In this document: piece after piece, positions 28,335 through 38,992 of the stretch | How positions within the stretch are numbered: the stretch's first letter is position 1 | Layout of the letters: each line of letters opens with the position of its first letter | Origin: Staphylococcus sp. ACRSN | GTDB taxonomy: Bacteria; Bacillota; Bacilli; Staphylococcales; Staphylococcaceae | Reading direction: 5' to 3' | NCBI RefSeq assembly: GCF_022346615.1 | Contig: NZ_JAKRNS010000004.1 | Coordinates: 124,001 to 188,000, forward strand | DNA length: 64,000 nt | The notes under the pieces: model-generated | Told to the model about the DNA's origin: nothing | What the model saw: the letters and a program-made list of their open reading frames with translations, nothing else | Database searches by the model: none | Position numbers and translations under genes: made by a program

Positions 28335-30593
28335 ATGACGGATATAAGAATTCATGGAGCAAAGCAAAATAACTTGAAAAATATCTCTGTCGATATTCCA
28401 AAACACAAAATAACAGTATTTACAGGCCGTTCTGGTTCAGGTAAATCTTCATTGGTATTCAATACAATTGCAGCTGAATCAGAAAGATTATTAAACGAAA
28501 CATATTCTACTTATATACAACATCAATTGACACAATACGCTAAGCCAAATGTTGATCTGATCGAAAATTTACCTGTGGCTATGGTGATTAATCAAAAAAG
28601 ATTAGGTGGACATGCGCGTTCAACAGTAGGTACGATTTCTGATATTTATGCATCAGTAAGACTCCTTTGGTCTAGAATTGGTACACCTTTTGTAGGGTAT
28701 TCTGATATATTTTCATTTAATAACCCAAAAGGTATGTGCCCGACATGTTCAGGTTTAGGTTATGTAGAAGATATAGATTTAAACGAATTAATTGATTTTG
28801 ATAAATCATTAAATGAAGATGCAATACGATTCCCTTCATTTAGACCAGATAGTTGGAGAGGAAAGCGCTATTTGTATTCAGGCTTATTTAATAATGATAA
28901 AAAATTAAAAGATTATACCGAATCAGAACTTAATACATTCTTATATACTGAACCAACAAAATTAAAAAATCCTCCAGCAAATTGGCCCAAAACTGCAAAG
29001 TTCGAAGGATTAATTCACCGTTTCAGACGTTCATTTTTACTAAACGAGAATTTTGAAAAGAACAAATTCAAATCTGATATCGCTCGTGTAGTTTCTTCAA
29101 AAACATGCCCTACATGTAATGGGAAACGCTTAAATAAATCAGTATTACAATGTAAAATTAATGATTTAGATATATCAGATTTCACAGCATTATCCATAGA
29201 TGACGCTATAGAGTTCATTTCAAAGTTAACATCAGATAAAGCTAAAACAATTATTGAACCTTTATTAAAGCAATTAGAATCTTTAAGTCATATTGGTTTG
29301 AATTACCTTACATTATCTAGGGAAACTAAAACATTGTCAGGTGGAGAGTCACAACGTATTAAATTGATTCGTCATTTAAACAGTCCTTTAACAGATTTAA
29401 TTTATATTATTGATGAACCAAGCGTTGGATTACATCCTGAAGATATTAGGCGTATAAATGAGATCATACAATCTCTAAAAGATAAAGGAAACACAGTTTT
29501 AGTAGTAGAACATGATCCAGATGTTATTTGTATAGCTGATCACATTGTCGATTTGGGTCCTCTCGCTGGTAAGAATGGTGGTAGCATTACATTCGAAGGT
29601 AATTATGAGTCATTGCTTAAGTCAACTACATCTACAGGTGTTGCTTTACGTAAAAAACATAACTTAAAACCCGATCCCAGAAAATATGATGAATTTATTA
29701 ATTTAAGTGATATATCACAAAATAACTTAAAAAACATCTCTGTCAAAATACCTAAATGTGCCATGACAGTTGTAACAGGTGTTGCCGGCTCAGGTAAAAG
29801 TACATTGATAACTTCCGGGTTAAAAAATAATGATAATAGTATTTTCATAGATCAAAAGCCTGCACACGCATCTAGCCGTTCCAACTTATTGACCTACTTA
29901 AATATTTTTGATGAGGTCAGAAAATATTTTAGTGATAAGACTGGATTAAAGCGGTCACTATTTAGTCATAATTCAGAAGGTGCTTGTCCTGAATGTCATG
30001 GAAAAGGAGTAATTAAAACCGAATTAGCTTTTATGCCAGATTTCACCCAAGTATGCGATGTTTGTAACGGGAAACGTTATAAACAAGAAGTATTAAATGC
30101 AACTATCGACGGTTATTCTATTGCAGATATCCTTAACTTAACGATAGATGAAGCTATTGCATATTTTTCAAAAAAACCTGAAATTGAAATGCCTTTACAT
30201 GCTTTGAAATCAACTGGCCTCAATTATATGACTCTCGGTCAAACACTTGATACTTTGTCAGGTGGCGAAATTCAACGTGTTAAATTAAGCAAGTTCTTAA
30301 CTCAAAAAGTACATGATCATATATTTATCTTTGATGAACCTACAACAGGGTTACATGAAGATGATATACCAATTTTATTAGATTGTTTTAATAACTTAAT
30401 TGAAGATAATAATACACTAATCATTATTGAACATAACTTAACAATGATGACACATGCAGATTGGCTAATTGATATAGGACCTTATGCTGGAGATAAAGGT
30501 GGACAATGTCTTTATCAAGGCTATCCGGCAGGTATACTATCCGTAAAATCTTCCTTAACAAGTAGACATTTAAACCGTTATATTAAACAATAA
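28335..30593 (+). CDS. UvrA-like ABC ATPase without the UvrB-binding region
   Basis: Protein of 752 aa with two UvrA-type ABC modules. Walker A motifs are at 29-39 (FTGRSGSGKSS) and in VTGVAGSGKST near 490; signatures are LSGGESQR and LSGGEIQR, and Walker B regions are YIIDEPSVGL and FIFDEPTTGL. Zinc-type motifs CPTCSG (C135, C138), CPTCNGK, CPECHGK and CDVCNGK are present. True UvrA is about 940 aa. Here GTPFV (to residue 120) runs almost directly into FSFNNPKG (126), removing the UvrB-interaction and adjacent zinc region. It is therefore a UvrA2/DrrC-like paralogue, perhaps for drug tolerance. No transporter gene is adjacent. Confidence 0.9.
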   Translation: MTDIRIHGAKQNNLKNISVDIPKHKITVFTGRSGSGKSSLVFNTIAAESERLLNETYSTYIQHQLTQYAKPNVDLIENLPVAMVINQKRLGGHARSTVGTISDIYASVRLLWSRIGTPFVGYSDIFSFNNPKGMCPTCSGLGYVEDIDLNELIDFDKSLNEDAIRFPSFRPDSWRGKRYLYSGLFNNDKKLKDYTESELNTFLYTEPTKLKNPPANWPKTAKFEGLIHRFRRSFLLNENFEKNKFKSDIARVVSSKTCPTCNGKRLNKSVLQCKINDLDISDFTALSIDDAIEFISKLTSDKAKTIIEPLLKQLESLSHIGLNYLTLSRETKTLSGGESQRIKLIRHLNSPLTDLIYIIDEPSVGLHPEDIRRINEIIQSLKDKGNTVLVVEHDPDVICIADHIVDLGPLAGKNGGSITFEGNYESLLKSTTSTGVALRKKHNLKPDPRKYDEFINLSDISQNNLKNISVKIPKCAMTVVTGVAGSGKSTLITSGLKNNDNSIFIDQKPAHASSRSNLLTYLNIFDEVRKYFSDKTGLKRSLFSHNSEGACPECHGKGVIKTELAFMPDFTQVCDVCNGKRYKQEVLNATIDGYSIADILNLTIDEAIAYFSKKPEIEMPLHALKSTGLNYMTLGQTLDTLSGGEIQRVKLSKFLTQKVHDHIFIFDEPTTGLHEDDIPILLDCFNNLIEDNNTLIIIEHNLTMMTHADWLIDIGPYAGDKGGQCLYQGYPAGILSVKSSLTSRHLNRYIKQ

Positions 30594-30596
30594 ATT

Positions 30597-30631
30597 AAAA
30601 GAGGCGTGCATTTAATATGCACACCTCTTTT
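30597..30631. terminator. Bidirectional terminator, UvrA-like gene and ctaM
   Basis: AAAAGAGG-GTGCAT pairs with ATGCAC-CCTCTTTT with one mismatch and A/T flanks at both ends, in the 86-nt gap between convergent genes. Confidence 0.88.
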
Positions 30632-30679
30632 GTCTTTATATTGCCCAATATAAGACTAACTTTCTTTTTAAAAATATTA

Positions 30680-31150
30680 TTACAAACCTAAAGTTGCTTT
30701 TATCAGTGATGTTGTTTCTCCACCTGGATACAATACATAAAGTAATGTATATACTGCAACACCTGTGATGGCAGTAAAGAACCAAATAATCGATGCTATA
30801 GGACCGATCCGGCGATGAATTTTCAACTTATCTCTAAATGCAGTAATGATTTGAATTGCACCTAAGATACCACCGATTGTAGCTAAGTTGATATGGAAAA
30901 TTAAAAAGATAGTATAGTAAAGTTTAACCGAATCCGGACCACCGAATGCAGTATTACCAATAAAAATGGTTCTTGAAGCATAAATGATAAAGAATGCGAG
31001 TGCAAAGAATGCAGCAAATAGCATTACTTTTTTATGACTTTCAATATCTTTTTTCCAAATTTTGCGCCAACCTATTGCAACAAGGATTGCACTAATAACA
31101 ATAAAGCTCGTACTAATTGTAGGTAAAATTGGTAAACTCATAAATTTCAT
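30680..31150 (-). CDS. ctaM: CtaM, quinol oxidase assembly protein (DUF420)
   Basis: 156-aa membrane protein with about four or five hydrophobic helices and conserved histidines (HKKVML, HINLATIGG, HRRIGP). The DUF420 family member CtaM of S. aureus is needed for aa3-type menaquinol oxidase (QoxABCD) function. It lies 15 nt downstream of ctaB in the haem O/haem A gene cluster, so co-expression with ctaB is likely. Confidence 0.9.
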   Translation of the reverse strand: MKFMSLPILPTISTSFIVISAILVAIGWRKIWKKDIESHKKVMLFAAFFALAFFIIYASRTIFIGNTAFGGPDSVKLYYTIFLIFHINLATIGGILGAIQIITAFRDKLKIHRRIGPIASIIWFFTAITGVAVYTLLYVLYPGGETTSLIKATLGL

Positions 31151-31165
31151 CCTTATTATTAATTA

Positions 31166-32077
31166 TTAGAACATTTGTATTAATGAGACGACAACAGCAA
31201 GTACAAAAAATACTACTAAATAGTTTAATGAATAAATAAACATTTTTGTTGCCCATTTTGTCTGATCTGTATCTTTCTTGAAACTTGTTAATCCCATATA
31301 CAACCATCCTAAATTCAACAATGAAGCTAACACAATAAATGTAGTACCTAAATCACTTAATAAAAATGGTAATGGTAATAACAATACAAGCCAAATAAAC
31401 ATGCTCACTCTAGTTCGTTTAAAACCTTTAACTGATGGTAACATTGGAATATTTGCTAATGAATATTCATCTTTACGCTTGATTGCTAATGCATAGAAAT
31501 GAATTGGTTGCCAACAAAAAACAACTAAAAATAATGCAACTGCAACTACACTGATATTCCCCTCGATGGCAGTCCAACCAATTAATGGTGGTACTGCACC
31601 TGGAAAGCTACCGATAACTGTATTCCATACCGTATGACGTTTTGACCATATTGAATAAAATGAAACATATCCCACTATACCTAATAAGCCAATAACACCT
31701 GACGGTATGTTTAAGGCAAATAGTAACGCTTCCCCTATCAACATCATTCCAAAGCTAAGTATTAATAAATTTCTATCTGAAATTCGATCATTGACCGTAG
31801 GCCTTTGTTGCTTACTTGGCATGATTTTATCAATATCTTGATCATAATAATTGTTTACAGCACAAGCACCGCCCATAATAAGCGTTGAGCCAACAATCAT
31901 CATTAAGATTTGTGGTATTGACGAGAGAAAGGAATGATTTGCCAACACAATTGCAAGCCAAGATCCGGCAAATGCAGGAACTAAATTCCCTTGCACAAGC
32001 CCCATTTTGATAATCTGCTGTAACTCTTTGAAGGTTACACGGCTTGTATTATGCGACAAAGTTTGTTCTTTGTTCAT
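31166..32077 (-). CDS. ctaB: Protoheme IX farnesyltransferase (haem O synthase)
   Basis: UbiA-family prenyltransferase that adds a farnesyl group to haem b to give haem O, the precursor of haem A. The 303-aa protein has about nine hydrophobic helices. The Asp-rich motif [13 protein letters not shown] (residues 75-87, D79 and D83) binds diphosphate and magnesium. [20 protein letters not shown] is also typical. Divergent from ctaA with a 288-nt intergenic region, and upstream of ctaM. Confidence 0.96.
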   Translation of the reverse strand: MNKEQTLSHNTSRVTFKELQQIIKMGLVQGNLVPAFAGSWLAIVLANHSFLSSIPQILMMIVGSTLIMGGACAVNNYYDQDIDKIMPSKQQRPTVNDRISDRNLLILSFGMMLIGEALLFALNIPSGVIGLLGIVGYVSFYSIWSKRHTVWNTVIGSFPGAVPPLIGWTAIEGNISVVAVALFLVVFCWQPIHFYALAIKRKDEYSLANIPMLPSVKGFKRTRVSMFIWLVLLLPLPFLLSDLGTTFIVLASLLNLGWLYMGLTSFKKDTDQTKWATKMFIYSLNYLVVFFVLAVVVSLIQMF

Positions 32078-32365
32078 AATTCCCCTCCTATTTTTTTCAT
32101 ATAATACAATGATATATTAAATTAATGTGTTTTACTAGATTTATAATAATTTATTTGTGACACTTTAAAGACATTATGAAATCGTCATTTTTATGACACA
32201 ACTATTTCACTTTTTCTTGTTATAATTAGTTTTGAGATTTATTTAACGTTAAACAAGTATGTCTTTTGGGAATAAAATTTATGAACTATTCAATTCGAAT
32301 TTGTTATAGCTAAACTACTAGATTTATAATCCCAATAGTTTTATTAATAAGTGGGGTGTTAATTA

Positions 32366-33274
32366 TTGTTTAACAAAAAAAACCTGAAATGGTTATCTAT
32401 ACTTGCTACAATAATTATGACATGGGTACAACTAGGTGGTGCACTGGTCACCAAAACTGGATCTGAAGATGGTTGTGGATCAGATTGGCCTCTATGTCAT
32501 GGTGCTTTGTTACCACAGAACCTACCAATTCAAACAATCATTGAATTAAGTCATCGTGCCGTTTCAGGATTATCATTGATTGTTGTGTTATGGTTGGTCA
32601 TCGTTGCTTGGAAGCATATCAGTTATATCAAAGAAGTCAAACCGCTTTGTATTATAAGTGTCGGTTTCTTACTTCTTCAAGCACTGATAGGTGCAGCAGC
32701 TGTAATTTGGCAACAAAATGCTTATGTTTTAGCATTACATTTTGGTATTTCACTCGTTTCGTTCTCATCCGTTTTTGTATTAACATTGATTATTTTTGAA
32801 ATCGACCGTAAATATGAAGCAGATGAATTATTTATCAGAAAACCATTACGAATTTATACTTGGTTAATGATGCTCATCGTATACTTAACGATTTATACTG
32901 GTGCATTGGTAAGACATAAAAAAGCTAGTTTAGCTTATGGTCAATGGCCATTACCTTTTAATGATTTAATGCCACATACTGTACAGGATTGGGTGAATTT
33001 CACTCACAGAGGTATGGCATTTATCGCTTTTATTTGGATTATGCTAACATTTATTCATGCAGTCAATAATTATAGACACAATAGAACGATTAGATATGGT
33101 TACACTGCTGCATTTATACTTGTATTATTACAGGTAACTACAGGTGCACTTTCAATCATTACTCATGTTAATTTATTTATTGCACTTTTACATGCTTTAT
33201 TTATTACATTATTATTCGGCTTAATTGCATACTTTATAATATTAATGCTACGTACTATTCGAAGTGGCGGCTAA
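32366..33274 (+). CDS. ctaA: Haem A synthase
   Basis: Converts haem O to haem A in the membrane for terminal oxidases. It is 302 aa with eight hydrophobic helices in two homologous halves. The extracellular cysteine pair C37/C44 (GCGSDWPLC) and the E60/H63 pair (ELSHR) match the Bacillus CtaA active-site set; HRGMAF and HALF histidines serve as haem ligands in the second half. The start codon is TTG at 32366, supported by GGGGTG 7 nt upstream. Single gene, divergent from ctaB. Confidence 0.95.
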   Translation: MFNKKNLKWLSILATIIMTWVQLGGALVTKTGSEDGCGSDWPLCHGALLPQNLPIQTIIELSHRAVSGLSLIVVLWLVIVAWKHISYIKEVKPLCIISVGFLLLQALIGAAAVIWQQNAYVLALHFGISLVSFSSVFVLTLIIFEIDRKYEADELFIRKPLRIYTWLMMLIVYLTIYTGALVRHKKASLAYGQWPLPFNDLMPHTVQDWVNFTHRGMAFIAFIWIMLTFIHAVNNYRHNRTIRYGYTAAFILVLLQVTTGALSIITHVNLFIALLHALFITLLFGLIAYFIILMLRTIRSGG

Positions 33275-33357
33275 AATATAGCGTATACATCCATTAATAG
33301 TAATTGGACAAAATCTATTTTTTATAAATTTTTTCTTACTACTATTTGAAAATAATA

Positions 33358-33399
33358 AAAAACAGGCTAAGACAACTCTTAAATTCTTAGCCTGTTTTT
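33358..33399. terminator. Terminator of ctaA (AGGCTAAGA family)
   Basis: Perfect 15-bp arms (33358-33372 and 33385-33399) containing CAGGCTAAGA, followed by a T run on the plus strand. Confidence 0.9.
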
Positions 33400-33457
33400 A
33401 TTTATACAAGTCATTTTTACTAAATACATTAAATTTATTGGTCTGATATCATTCATA

Positions 33458-33515
33458 AAAAAGACGCCTTAATCATAGAATTAATATAATTTCTATGATT
33501 AATAAGCGTCTTTTT
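33458..33515. terminator. Terminator of pycA
   Basis: AAAAAGACGC with TTAATCATAGAA pairs with TTCTATGATTAA and GCGTCTTTTT, about 28 nt past the pycA stop. The long stem is flanked by A and T runs and works for either strand. Confidence 0.88.
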
Positions 33516-33542
33516 CTCATTTATAATATTTGCATATCACAT

Positions 33543-36500
33543 TTAATCTACTGGTTCTTTTTCTATTTCAATTAGTAAATCCCCAGTCTCGATAGCTTCA
33601 CCGCTTTGTACAGTAACTTTTTTAATAACGCCATCGAACGGCGCTTGTATAGTCGTTTCCATCTTCATTGCTTCAGTAATTAATAATGCTTGACCACTTG
33701 TTACATTTTCACCTTCAGAAATTTTCACTTCAGTAACAGATCCAGGCATTTGCGCTCCTATATGGTTAGGGTTTAATTTATCCGCTTTAGGTTTAACGTT
33801 GGCATTTGCTTTCACATTTTCATCTTGAATAAATATACGACGTGCCTGACCATTCATATCATAGAATATTGTACGCATTCCCTTTTCATCAGGTTCAGTA
33901 ATCGTCTTCAATGTAATAATTAGTCGTTTACCAGTATCAATCTCAATTTCAACTGTTTCATTTGAACGCATTCCGAAGAAAAATGTAGGTGTATCAAGTA
34001 ATGAGACATTTCCAAACTGTTGTTGTGTAGTAATAAACTGTTCATATACTTTTGGATACAATACATAGCTTATAATATCTTGTTCAGTAACCGCACCTTG
34101 TTGTTTTTCTTCTAGTTCTTTTCTTACTGCTTCAAAATCAACCGGCTCTAAATATTCTCCGGGACGTTCAGTTAATGCCGTCTGCCCTTTTAAAATTACT
34201 TGTTGTAAATCTTTATTAAAACCATTTACAGGTTGACCAATATCACCCTTGAAGAATGACACAACAGATTCTGGAAAATCTAACTTATAACCATCGTCGA
34301 TTACAGCTTGCTCATCTAAATCATTTTGCACCATATATAAAGCCATGTCCCCAACAATTTTAGATGATGGCGTTACTTTTACTAAATCACCAAATAAGAA
34401 ATTCACTCTACGATACATGTCTTTCACTTCGTTAAATCGATTACCAAGTCCTAAACTTTTTGCTTGTTGTCTAAGGTTGGAATATTGACCACCTGGCATT
34501 TCATGTTTATAAATTTCTGTGTTCGGTGATTTAATATCACTTTCAAAATCACTATAATACTGACGTACAGTTCCCCAATAATGTGAGAGTTCTTCCATTC
34601 CTTCAATATCCGCACGTAAGTTTCTTTCAAATCCATTCAATGCGTAATATAATGCGTTGCCGCTAGGTTGACTTGTCAAACCACTCATTGAAGCTACTGC
34701 TGTATCAATAACATCCACTCCGGCATCAATGGCCTCTTTATAAATCATCAAACCATTACCACTCGTATCATGGGTATGAAGATGTATTGGTAAATCGACT
34801 GCTGCTTTTAATTCACCAATTAATTCATGAGCTGCTTTAGGCTTTAATAAACCTGCCATATCTTTAATCGCTAAAATATGGAACCCTTCACGTTCTAATG
34901 TCTTAGCCATTTCGACATAATACTCTAAAGTATATATGTCTGAACGTTTAGGATTTAAAATATCACCTGTGTAACAAATTGTACCTTCTGAAATTTTTCC
35001 TGCTTCTTGTACAGCTTCATTAGCTACCTTCATTTGATCTACCCAGTTTAGTGAATCAAATATTCTAAATACATCTACACCCGCGTTGGCACTTTCAGCT
35101 ACGAATTTTTTAATTACATTATCTGGATAGTTTTTATAACCTACTGCATTTGAGGCACGTAATAGCATTTGAAATAGAACATTCGGAATTGCTTTCCTTA
35201 ATCTTTCTAAACGTTCCCATGGATTTTCTTTCAAGAAATTAAACGCTACATCAAATGTCGCACCACCCCATAGTTCTAGCGAGAAATTGTCCTGCATCAC
35301 TTCTGCTGTCTTAGAAGCAATATTCATCATATCTTTAGTTCTAACACGTGTTGCTAATAATGACTGATGCGCATCTCTAAATGTGGTATCCGTAATTAAT
35401 ACATCTTCTTGTTGTTTTAACCACTCTGCAACTGCTTTTGGTCCCTTTTCATCCAACAGTTGCTTTGTTCCTTTTAACTGCTCAATTTCTCGCTTAGCAA
35501 CTTTAGGAATGGGTGATGTTTCATAAATCGGTTTTGGTCGTTTTTCAACATTCGGAAAACCATTAATTGAGACATTACCAATGTATTCAAGCGTCTTCGT
35601 ACCTCTATCTAAAGTAGGCTGAATATCAAACAATTCTGGTGTGCTTTCAATATATTTTGTTGTATAGTCACCTGTTTTAAATTGCGGATGTCTCATAACA
35701 TTAATTAAGAATGGAATATTTGTCTTAACTCCACGAATTCTCATTTCTTGTAAAGATCTATCCATTTTTTCATCTGCTTGTTTAAATGACATAGCATGTG
35801 TAGATAATTTCACAAGTAACGAATCATAATACGGAGAAATTTCAGCACCTTGGAAACCGTCTCCAGCGTCTAACCTCACACCGAAACCACCACTTGAACG
35901 ATATGCACTAATCCTACCAGTATCAGGCATGAAATCATTTGTTGGATCTTCAGTAGTGATACGACATTGAATCGCATAACCTAATGTGACAATATCTTCT
36001 TGTTTAGGCATATTAATTTCTTCATCAAATAATGATTCACCGTCAGCAACAAGAATCTGTGTCTTAACAATATCTACACCCGTAATCATTTCAGTTATAG
36101 TATGTTCTACTTGAACACGTGGATTTACTTCAATAAAGTAAAAATCCTCACCTGAAACTAAAAATTCTACAGTCCCTGCATTTACATATTCGATTTTCTC
36201 CATAAGTTGAATTGCCGTGTCACAGATGCGCTCCCTTAAGTCATCTGACAAGGCTACTGAAGGTGCTACTTCTACAACTTTTTGATGACGTCTTTGAACA
36301 GAACAATCACGTTCATATAAGTGGACAATATTACCATGCTCATCACCAATAACTTGTACTTCTATATGCTTTGGATTATCAATGTATTTTTCAATATATA
36401 CTTCGCTATTACCAAATGATTTTTCTGCTTCAGATTTCGCGCGATAAAAGCCATCTTCTAACTCTTGGCTCGTACGTACAATACGCATTCCTTTACCGCC

Positions 36501-36998
36501 ACCACCACTTGTAGCTTTGATCATTAATGGGAACCCCGCAGTTTCAGCAAAATCAACTGCATCTTCAAAACTATCGATTGGTCCATCAGTTCCTGGAATT
36601 ACGCTTAAATCAGCTTTAATAGCCGTTTCTCTTGCTTTAATTTTGTCACCAAACATATCCAAATGGGTTACACGCGGTCCTATAAATTTAATGCCTTCTT
36701 CATCACATCTACGTGCAAAAGTTTCATTTTCACTTAAAAAACCATACCCCGGATGAATCGCATCAACTTCTGCTCGTTTTGCGACTTCAATGATTCTCTC
36801 TATATTTAAATATGAATCCGCAGGCCCTAAGTCCTCTCCTACTAAATACGATTCATCAGCTTTATATCTATGTAAAGACCCCTTATCTTCATTAGAATAA
36901 ATAGCTACAGTTTTAACATCTAACTCTGTTGCTGCCCTAAATATTCTTATTGCAATTTCCCCACGATTGGCCACCATTAGTTTGTTTATTTTTTTCAA
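33543..36998 (-). CDS. pycA: Pyruvate carboxylase
   Basis: Biotin enzyme converting pyruvate and bicarbonate to oxaloacetate with ATP, replenishing the TCA cycle. At 1151 aa it is a full-length single-chain enzyme. The biotin carboxylase domain (1-450; GGGGKGMR ATP loop, FIEVNPRVQVEHT) is followed by the carboxyltransferase domain (about 530-800; TTFRDAHQSLLATR, LHTHDTSGN) and the C-terminal biotin carrier, where EAMKMET places the biotinyl lysine at K1112. Monocistronic, with ftsW upstream and its own terminator. Confidence 0.97.
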   Translation of the reverse strand: MKKINKLMVANRGEIAIRIFRAATELDVKTVAIYSNEDKGSLHRYKADESYLVGEDLGPADSYLNIERIIEVAKRAEVDAIHPGYGFLSENETFARRCDEEGIKFIGPRVTHLDMFGDKIKARETAIKADLSVIPGTDGPIDSFEDAVDFAETAGFPLMIKATSGGGGKGMRIVRTSQELEDGFYRAKSEAEKSFGNSEVYIEKYIDNPKHIEVQVIGDEHGNIVHLYERDCSVQRRHQKVVEVAPSVALSDDLRERICDTAIQLMEKIEYVNAGTVEFLVSGEDFYFIEVNPRVQVEHTITEMITGVDIVKTQILVADGESLFDEEINMPKQEDIVTLGYAIQCRITTEDPTNDFMPDTGRISAYRSSGGFGVRLDAGDGFQGAEISPYYDSLLVKLSTHAMSFKQADEKMDRSLQEMRIRGVKTNIPFLINVMRHPQFKTGDYTTKYIESTPELFDIQPTLDRGTKTLEYIGNVSINGFPNVEKRPKPIYETSPIPKVAKREIEQLKGTKQLLDEKGPKAVAEWLKQQEDVLITDTTFRDAHQSLLATRVRTKDMMNIASKTAEVMQDNFSLELWGGATFDVAFNFLKENPWERLERLRKAIPNVLFQMLLRASNAVGYKNYPDNVIKKFVAESANAGVDVFRIFDSLNWVDQMKVANEAVQEAGKISEGTICYTGDILNPKRSDIYTLEYYVEMAKTLEREGFHILAIKDMAGLLKPKAAHELIGELKAAVDLPIHLHTHDTSGNGLMIYKEAIDAGVDVIDTAVASMSGLTSQPSGNALYYALNGFERNLRADIEGMEELSHYWGTVRQYYSDFESDIKSPNTEIYKHEMPGGQYSNLRQQAKSLGLGNRFNEVKDMYRRVNFLFGDLVKVTPSSKIVGDMALYMVQNDLDEQAVIDDGYKLDFPESVVSFFKGDIGQPVNGFNKDLQQVILKGQTALTERPGEYLEPVDFEAVRKELEEKQQGAVTEQDIISYVLYPKVYEQFITTQQQFGNVSLLDTPTFFFGMRSNETVEIEIDTGKRLIITLKTITEPDEKGMRTIFYDMNGQARRIFIQDENVKANANVKPKADKLNPNHIGAQMPGSVTEVKISEGENVTSGQALLITEAMKMETTIQAPFDGVIKKVTVQSGEAIETGDLLIEIEKEPVD

Positions 36999-37311
36999 AA
37001 CTTGGTCCCCCTTAAAAGTTTGAATTTTCTAAAAAATTTGATATTGAATACATTATAGCAAAATACGAACAATGTAAACAGTAAAAAAACATCTGATGTT
37101 TTGCAATTATTGCAAATTGAAATACATTTCAAATCAAATAGTGATTGAAGCATCGCTATAACCTTTAGCTACTAAACATTGATTTAATAGTATTTCTAGG
37201 CTATTGTATCACAAATTATACATAATAAAAAGTTATATATTACAATAAGTTTTAGTTATCATTTTCAATCAAAGTTCTAACTTTTTCAAAATTTCAAAAC
37301 TGCAATAAAAA
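36999..37311. other. pycA upstream region
   Basis: About 310 nt of AT-rich noncoding DNA upstream of pycA, starting with the ribosome site AAGGGGGA near 37010. No further clear motif or ORF is seen before the ftsW terminator. Confidence 0.5.
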
Positions 37312-37358
37312 AATAAGCAAACGTTTTCAACGACTGTGCGTTGAAATGTTTGCTTATT
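37312..37358 (-). terminator. Terminator of ftsW
   Basis: AATAAGCAAAC-TTTTCAACG pairs with CGTTGAAA-GTTTGCTTATT (one mismatch) around a 6-nt loop, just past the ftsW stop. Confidence 0.88.
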
Positions 37359-37374
37359 AATATGAACTATAACT

Positions 37375-38613
37375 TTAATTAAATTTTCTATGTCCTTGGA
37401 TATTTGATTGCTTTTTAATTGCTTGCTTTCTACGATATTCTTCAATTTTAATTTGTTTAGCAGTTATTAGTAATAATCCCATTGCAATACTTAAACTAAT
37501 CATTGAAGAACCACCGAAACTGATGAATGGTAAAGGTACTCCGGTCAATGGAATTGTTCCTGAAATACCACCTAAGTTTACAAAAGTTTGACTTCCAATA
37601 TAACTTGCAATTCCTACACAAACTAATTTATAAAAATATGATGGTGTTTTGTTTGCCAATTGAAATGCACGATAGACAATAAAGAATAATAAACAAATAA
37701 CAAACAATCCGCCTATTAAACCAAGTTCCTCACATATAATCGAGAAAATAAAATCTGTATGTGGCTCGGGTAGATACCCTAACTTCATAATACTATTTCC
37801 TAATCCGCGGCCGAATAGACCTCCGTTTCCTATCGCAATCAATGAGTTTGAAATATGATAACCCGTACCTGATTCCTTACTAAAAGGATTCGCTAACGTA
37901 CTGAAACGTGCAGTTAAATAATCAGGAACCAAACCTAATAAGAGAAATAGACCACCGATTATAGCTATACCACTAATAACAATCAAGCCATATTTAATTG
38001 ATTTTTCAACCCCAATACCTGCATAAAAAAGAATTGAAAAGAAAATAACTAAAATAAGTAATGTTTGTCCAACATCTCGTTGTAAAAATACTAAACCGAT
38101 ACAAAATGATGCTAAAATAATCGGCGACATTAATATCTTAGGTTCTTTAAATACTTTCGGCCTTTTCTTTTCTATCATATATGGAATATAAAGTATTATG
38201 GCGATCTTTAATAATTCTGAAGCCTGTAAATTCATAAATCCTAAGTTTATCCAACTTTTAGATCCATTAATATTACTACCGATAACAAGTGTTGCACAAA
38301 GTAAAATGATAATACCTGCCATCATCCATTGTTGGAATTTTGTTTTTTCCAAAAATTTTACATTCATAAAGAAAGCCATAAAGAAAACGAGTATCAAGCT
38401 CATAATCACATACATTAATTGTCTAGTATAAAAGTATGTACCTGAAACGCCTACACCACCCGTTAAAGTACCTTTTGTCGCGGCAACCATACTAGCACTA
38501 TATACCATAACCAATCCTATAAGACATAGTAATAAATATGTAATTACTAATGGATAATCAATGTATTTGGCATTTTTACCAATATATCGAAAAAATTGCT
38601 TTATGTTATTCAT
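37375..38613 (-). CDS. ftsW: Peptidoglycan glycosyltransferase FtsW
   Basis: SEDS-family polymerase of the septal wall, working with a class B penicillin-binding protein. It is 412 aa with about ten hydrophobic helices. The family signatures are GLVMVYSAS near the N-terminus, NGSKSWINLGFMNLQASELLKIAII, and PLTGVPLPFISFGGSS near the C-terminus. I choose the ATG at 38613: GGATGA lies 8 nt upstream of it, whereas the ATG at 38625 is inside that ribosome site. The pycA neighbour identifies it as FtsW rather than RodA by staphylococcal synteny; the fold alone cannot. Confidence 0.93.
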   Translation of the reverse strand: MNNIKQFFRYIGKNAKYIDYPLVITYLLLCLIGLVMVYSASMVAATKGTLTGGVGVSGTYFYTRQLMYVIMSLILVFFMAFFMNVKFLEKTKFQQWMMAGIIILLCATLVIGSNINGSKSWINLGFMNLQASELLKIAIILYIPYMIEKKRPKVFKEPKILMSPIILASFCIGLVFLQRDVGQTLLILVIFFSILFYAGIGVEKSIKYGLIVISGIAIIGGLFLLLGLVPDYLTARFSTLANPFSKESGTGYHISNSLIAIGNGGLFGRGLGNSIMKLGYLPEPHTDFIFSIICEELGLIGGLFVICLLFFIVYRAFQLANKTPSYFYKLVCVGIASYIGSQTFVNLGGISGTIPLTGVPLPFISFGGSSMISLSIAMGLLLITAKQIKIEEYRRKQAIKKQSNIQGHRKFN

Positions 38614-38639
38614 TTGACATATCATCCAATTCTAATTTT

Positions 38640-38850
38640 TAATATCATTTAATTTGTTAATTTAAATATTTGTATTGATTATATATGATTTGTACAGATT
38701 TATTCCACAGCCTTACTGTACAATTTATATTTTGATGTAGTAAGAAAGTGCGCTTTTTATATTATATCAAACATTGTCATAATTTCTCGAATAAATATAT
38801 CATAAATTGTAATTTTTTAATGTATTTCATTTTTAATCTTATTAAAATAA
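38640..38850. other. ftsW upstream region
   Basis: AT-rich noncoding region between ftsW and the ylaN terminator, presumably with the ftsW promoter. No further structure is recognised. Confidence 0.5.
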
Positions 38851-38902
38851 GAAAAGCGACTGTGATACAACCCATTTAAGATTGATGTCCCAGTCACTTT
38901 TC
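38851..38902 (-). terminator. Terminator of ylaN
   Basis: GAAAAG-GACTG (38851-38862) pairs with CAGTC-CTTTTC (38891-38902) across a long loop, about 90 nt beyond the ylaN stop. Confidence 0.7.
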
Positions 38903-38992
38903 AAGTACTTTATGTAGTTTTTAATACTACTAAAGGTCAATTATTTATTTTAATTTTGGATTTACGCCATACCAGTATTGAATATTACAAAA

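Noticed and set aside
32078..32365. Possible regulatory RNA in the ctaA/ctaB intergenic region
   Set aside because: No terminator, conserved structure or known small-RNA motif is visible; it looks like an ordinary divergent promoter region.
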